A DNA stretch of 7,772 nucleotides from Candidatus Caccovivens faecavium (GTDB lineage Bacteria; Bacillota; Clostridia; Christensenellales; UBA1242). Both the position numbers and the translations under genes were made by a program. The DNA lies in contig DVLK01000051.1 in assembly GCA_018715545.1 (NCBI GenBank), positions 1-7,772 on the forward strand. Direction: 5' to 3'. Positions within the stretch are counted from its first letter, which is position 1; each line of letters starts with the position of its first letter. Below the pieces are notes generated by a model. The model was not told the DNA's origin. It made no database searches and was given only the letters and a program-made list of their open reading frames with translations. This document shows, piece by piece, positions 6,509-7,772 of the stretch.

Positions 6509-7288
6509 ATGAAAAAATTTTTAACATCACTCGCTTGCCTATCTTTTGTGCTTGTGGGTGGAATTTCACTTGCATCTTGTGGTGGAGATAAGAGCATTGT
6601 GGACACTTCGGGTAGCTACAAAGATGCGACAGCAGAAGAATTTGCAGAGGCTACTAGTGGCTACTCTGCAACAACAAAAGGTTATAAGTTCAGAATTTCT
6701 ATTGATGCTGAGATTGGTGAAGATGTTGATATAACAGGGGAAGGACTTGAAGAAGGCAAGGCAAGGTTTGATTTTAATGGACTTATAGATTATGAAGGTA
6801 ATGTTTTTTTTGAAGGTGATGCGTATTTCAAAGGCACATTGCAAGGGCTTGAAGTCAAGTATGATGCTGACGGCAGTGTCTATTATGACAATGAAACAGG
6901 AACAACATATCGCGATTTAAATGGAAAGAAAGAAAAATACACAGGTTCTTCGGACTCTTCCATTTTCGAAAATATGTTTGAGGATTTTGGTGGCGCTGTT
7001 GATTCTGAGGGGATTGTCGAACAATACTTCTCTAATTCAAATGGTACATATCAAATTGCAACTTCTGACACATACACAAAGATACGATTTGATGTTTCAG
7101 AAACTGCCGAGGGGTCGGAAGATATAGCAGAGGGGACTTTCTATCTTATCTTAGATGCTGAAAAGAATTTTGAAGGTTTTAGAATGGAGGCAAATCTTTA
7201 TGGAATGAGCCAAATAATTGAATTCGTTGCCACCGAAAGCGTTGTCGAATTTCCTTCTGATTTAGATAGCTATGCTCTGGTCATATAA
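6509..7288 (+). CDS. Lipoprotein of unknown function (259 aa)
   Basis: The signal peptide MKKFLTSLAC plus hydrophobic core ends in the lipobox LASC, with Cys24 as the predicted lipidated residue, so the protein should sit on the outside of the membrane. Residues 25-58 are a Ser/Thr/Ala-rich tether. The rest is rich in alternating strands (YKFRISIDAEIG, GKARFDFNGLIDYEG, VFFEGDAYFKG, GSVYYDNETGTTYRDLNG, TYQIATSDTYTKIRFDV). This pattern recalls half-barrel lipid-carrier lipoproteins of the LolA/LppX kind, but only as a fold guess. The protein is acidic and has no cysteine after Cys24. The start is fixed by AAGGAGGG with a rather short gap of 4 bases. It is a single-gene unit with its own promoter, a candidate operator and a terminator hairpin 85 bases downstream. 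Confidence 0.85.
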   Translation: MKKFLTSLACLSFVLVGGISLASCGGDKSIVDTSGSYKDATAEEFAEATSGYSATTKGYKFRISIDAEIGEDVDITGEGLEEGKARFDFNGLIDYEGNVFFEGDAYFKGTLQGLEVKYDADGSVYYDNETGTTYRDLNGKKEKYTGSSDSSIFENMFEDFGGAVDSEGIVEQYFSNSNGTYQIATSDTYTKIRFDVSETAEGSEDIAEGTFYLILDAEKNFEGFRMEANLYGMSQIIEFVATESVVEFPSDLDSYALVI

Positions 7289-7315
7289 GTTTTATTGTTC
7301 CGTCTATAAAAATTT

Positions 7316-7342
7316 TTGTAAGATACTTAAACTTAGTATAAT
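7316..7342 (+). promoter_or_regulatory. Possible promoter in the gap before yqfC
   Basis: TATAAT (7337-7342) is a perfect -10, but the best upstream match, TTGTAA (7316-7321), is only 15 bases away, and other spacings give poorer boxes. A start near 7349 would make an RNA of about 52 bases ending at the hairpin 7374-7400, or a readthrough transcript into yqfC. A weak dyad, ATACT...AGTAT (7323-7339), overlaps the -10. Confidence 0.33.
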
Positions 7343-7373
7343 GAAAAAGTTGATTATGCAATTTATTATTATG

Positions 7374-7400
7374 AAAGCGTATGACAATCATACGCTTTTT
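7374..7400 (+). terminator. Intrinsic terminator between the 6509 lipoprotein gene and yqfC
   Basis: AAAGCGTATGA (7374-7384) pairs perfectly over 11 bases with TCATACGCTTT (7388-7398) around a 3-base loop; the T-run continues to 7400, with more Ts at 7406-7411. It most simply ends the lipoprotein transcript and separates it from the sporulation genes. Confidence 0.85.
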
Positions 7401-7424
7401 ATATTCTTTTTAAAAAACATCTTT

Positions 7425-7432
7425 CATATATT
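7425..7432 (+). promoter_or_regulatory. Possible sigma-E-type -10 before yqfC
   Basis: CATATATT matches 7 of 8 positions of the sigma-E -10 (CATACAHT) known from Bacillus sporulation genes, and yqfC is a sigma-E gene in Bacillus subtilis. No good -35 lies at the usual spacing: the only ATATT (7401-7405) is about 19 bases upstream, which is too far. The start point would fall 1-3 bases before the ATG. Confidence 0.3.
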
Positions 7433-7440
7433 ATTATGGA

Positions 7441-7692
7441 ATGTTTAATTTTTTTGGAGAGGTAAAAAAGCATACAGGTGTCAAAGTTGATGAATTTCAC
7501 ATCATCAATATATCTAATAAGCTCCTATATGTGGAAGGACACAAGGGATTAGTGATACTTTCTGAGGAGCTTGTCGCTTTCAAGGTTAAAAATGGCAGAA
7601 TAGAAGTAGAGGGGAGAGGACTATATCTAAAAGAGCTTACTGAGAACACCCTTAAAATTTCAGGCGATATAAAAAGGGTGGAAAGTTTTTGA
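7441..7692 (+). CDS. yqfC: Sporulation protein YqfC (YabP/YqfC family)
   Basis: This small protein belongs to the YabP/YqfC family, made in the mother cell under sigma-E control in Bacillus subtilis and needed for normal late spore development; its biochemical role is not settled. The 83-aa product is slightly shorter than the Bacillus protein at the N-terminus. It keeps the diagnostic core: VEGHKGLVILSEELVAFKV (32-50, compare the ENHKGL segment of Bacillus YqfC), then IEVEGRGLYLKEL (54-66, the KGRGF-like motif) and a closing strand LKISGDIKRVE (71-81). Its stop overlaps the TTG start of yqfD, the conserved gene order, usually followed by phoH and ybeY. No in-frame start exists upstream before a stop codon. 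The ATG lacks a Shine-Dalgarno sequence, which is unusual for this window and may mean a very short or absent leader. Confidence 0.9.
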   Translation: MFNFFGEVKKHTGVKVDEFHIINISNKLLYVEGHKGLVILSEELVAFKVKNGRIEVEGRGLYLKELTENTLKISGDIKRVESF

Positions 7693-7772
7693 AAAACGGC
7701 GTACAATTTAAAATAAAAGGACTTAATCAAGAAAAAAATTTAAACATTCTAGCAAAAAAATTTCCTATTTAT
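7689..7772 (+). CDS. yqfD: Sporulation protein YqfD, N-terminal fragment cut by the window edge
   Basis: Only 28 codons are present; the full protein is about 400 aa in Bacillus subtilis, is membrane-bound and is required during sporulation under sigma-E. The start is TTG at 7689, overlapping the yqfC stop by 3 bases (TTGA), with AGGGTGG (7675-7681) as the ribosome binding site. The visible residues (QFKIKGLNQEKNLNILAKKF) fit the N-terminal beta-strand plus LN helix of YqfD. The call relies as much on position after yqfC as on sequence. Translational coupling to yqfC is likely. Confidence 0.75.
   Translation, partial: MKNGVQFKIKGLNQEKNLNILAKKFPIY

Noticed and set aside
7341..7448. 35-codon hydrophobic reading frame starting inside TATAAT
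   Set aside because: Its start overlaps the -10, it has no ribosome binding site, runs through the terminator hairpin and overlaps the yqfC start; it is best explained as chance in AT-rich DNA.

Overview
The window is AT-rich (roughly one third G+C by eye) and all its genes lie on the + strand. It uses the standard code, strong AGGAGG-type ribosome binding sites and Gram-positive lipoprotein signals. It ends in the sporulation pair yqfC-yqfD. Together these suggest an anaerobic, spore-forming-lineage Firmicute, most likely an uncultured gut-type member of the Clostridia. The taxonomic call is inference; no rRNA is present.

Layout. At the left is an 8-oxoguanine DNA glycosylase of the OGG1 type (65-907). 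In the middle, about 6.3 kb carries five envelope proteins that I cannot assign to a characterised family: a lipoprotein (1039-2004); a membrane-anchored protein with a Pro/Asp-rich stalk (2085-3245); a large 703-aa lipoprotein (3317-5428); a membrane protein with a long charged cytoplasmic tail (5542-6357); and a third lipoprotein (6509-7288). At the right are yqfC (7441-7692) and the first 28 codons of yqfD (from 7689, cut by the window edge). No stretch longer than about 300 bases lacks a gene, and I see no tRNA, rRNA, CRISPR or mobile element.

How the parts relate. The middle genes look like separate transcription units rather than one operon. Promoter-like sequences precede 1039, 3317, 5542 and 6509, and terminator hairpins follow 3245, 5428 and 7288. 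The hairpin after 2004 lacks a good T-tract, so the 1039 and 2085 genes may share a transcript. Those two neighbours appear to be diverged tandem paralogues: same build (anchor, repeat-expanded Pro/acidic stalk, C-terminal domain) and a shared motif at the start of the domain, but one is lipid-anchored and the other is held by a transmembrane helix.

Most notable points: (1) the 703-aa lipoprotein has an extended -10 promoter placed so that transcription should begin at its ATG, giving a leaderless mRNA, and the promoter's -35 lies in the terminator of the gene before it; (2) a perfect 18-bp palindrome covers the -10 and predicted start point of the 6509 lipoprotein gene, as expected of a repressor operator; (3) the paralogous surface pair with tandem-repeat stalks. 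No complete new system can be demonstrated from the window alone.
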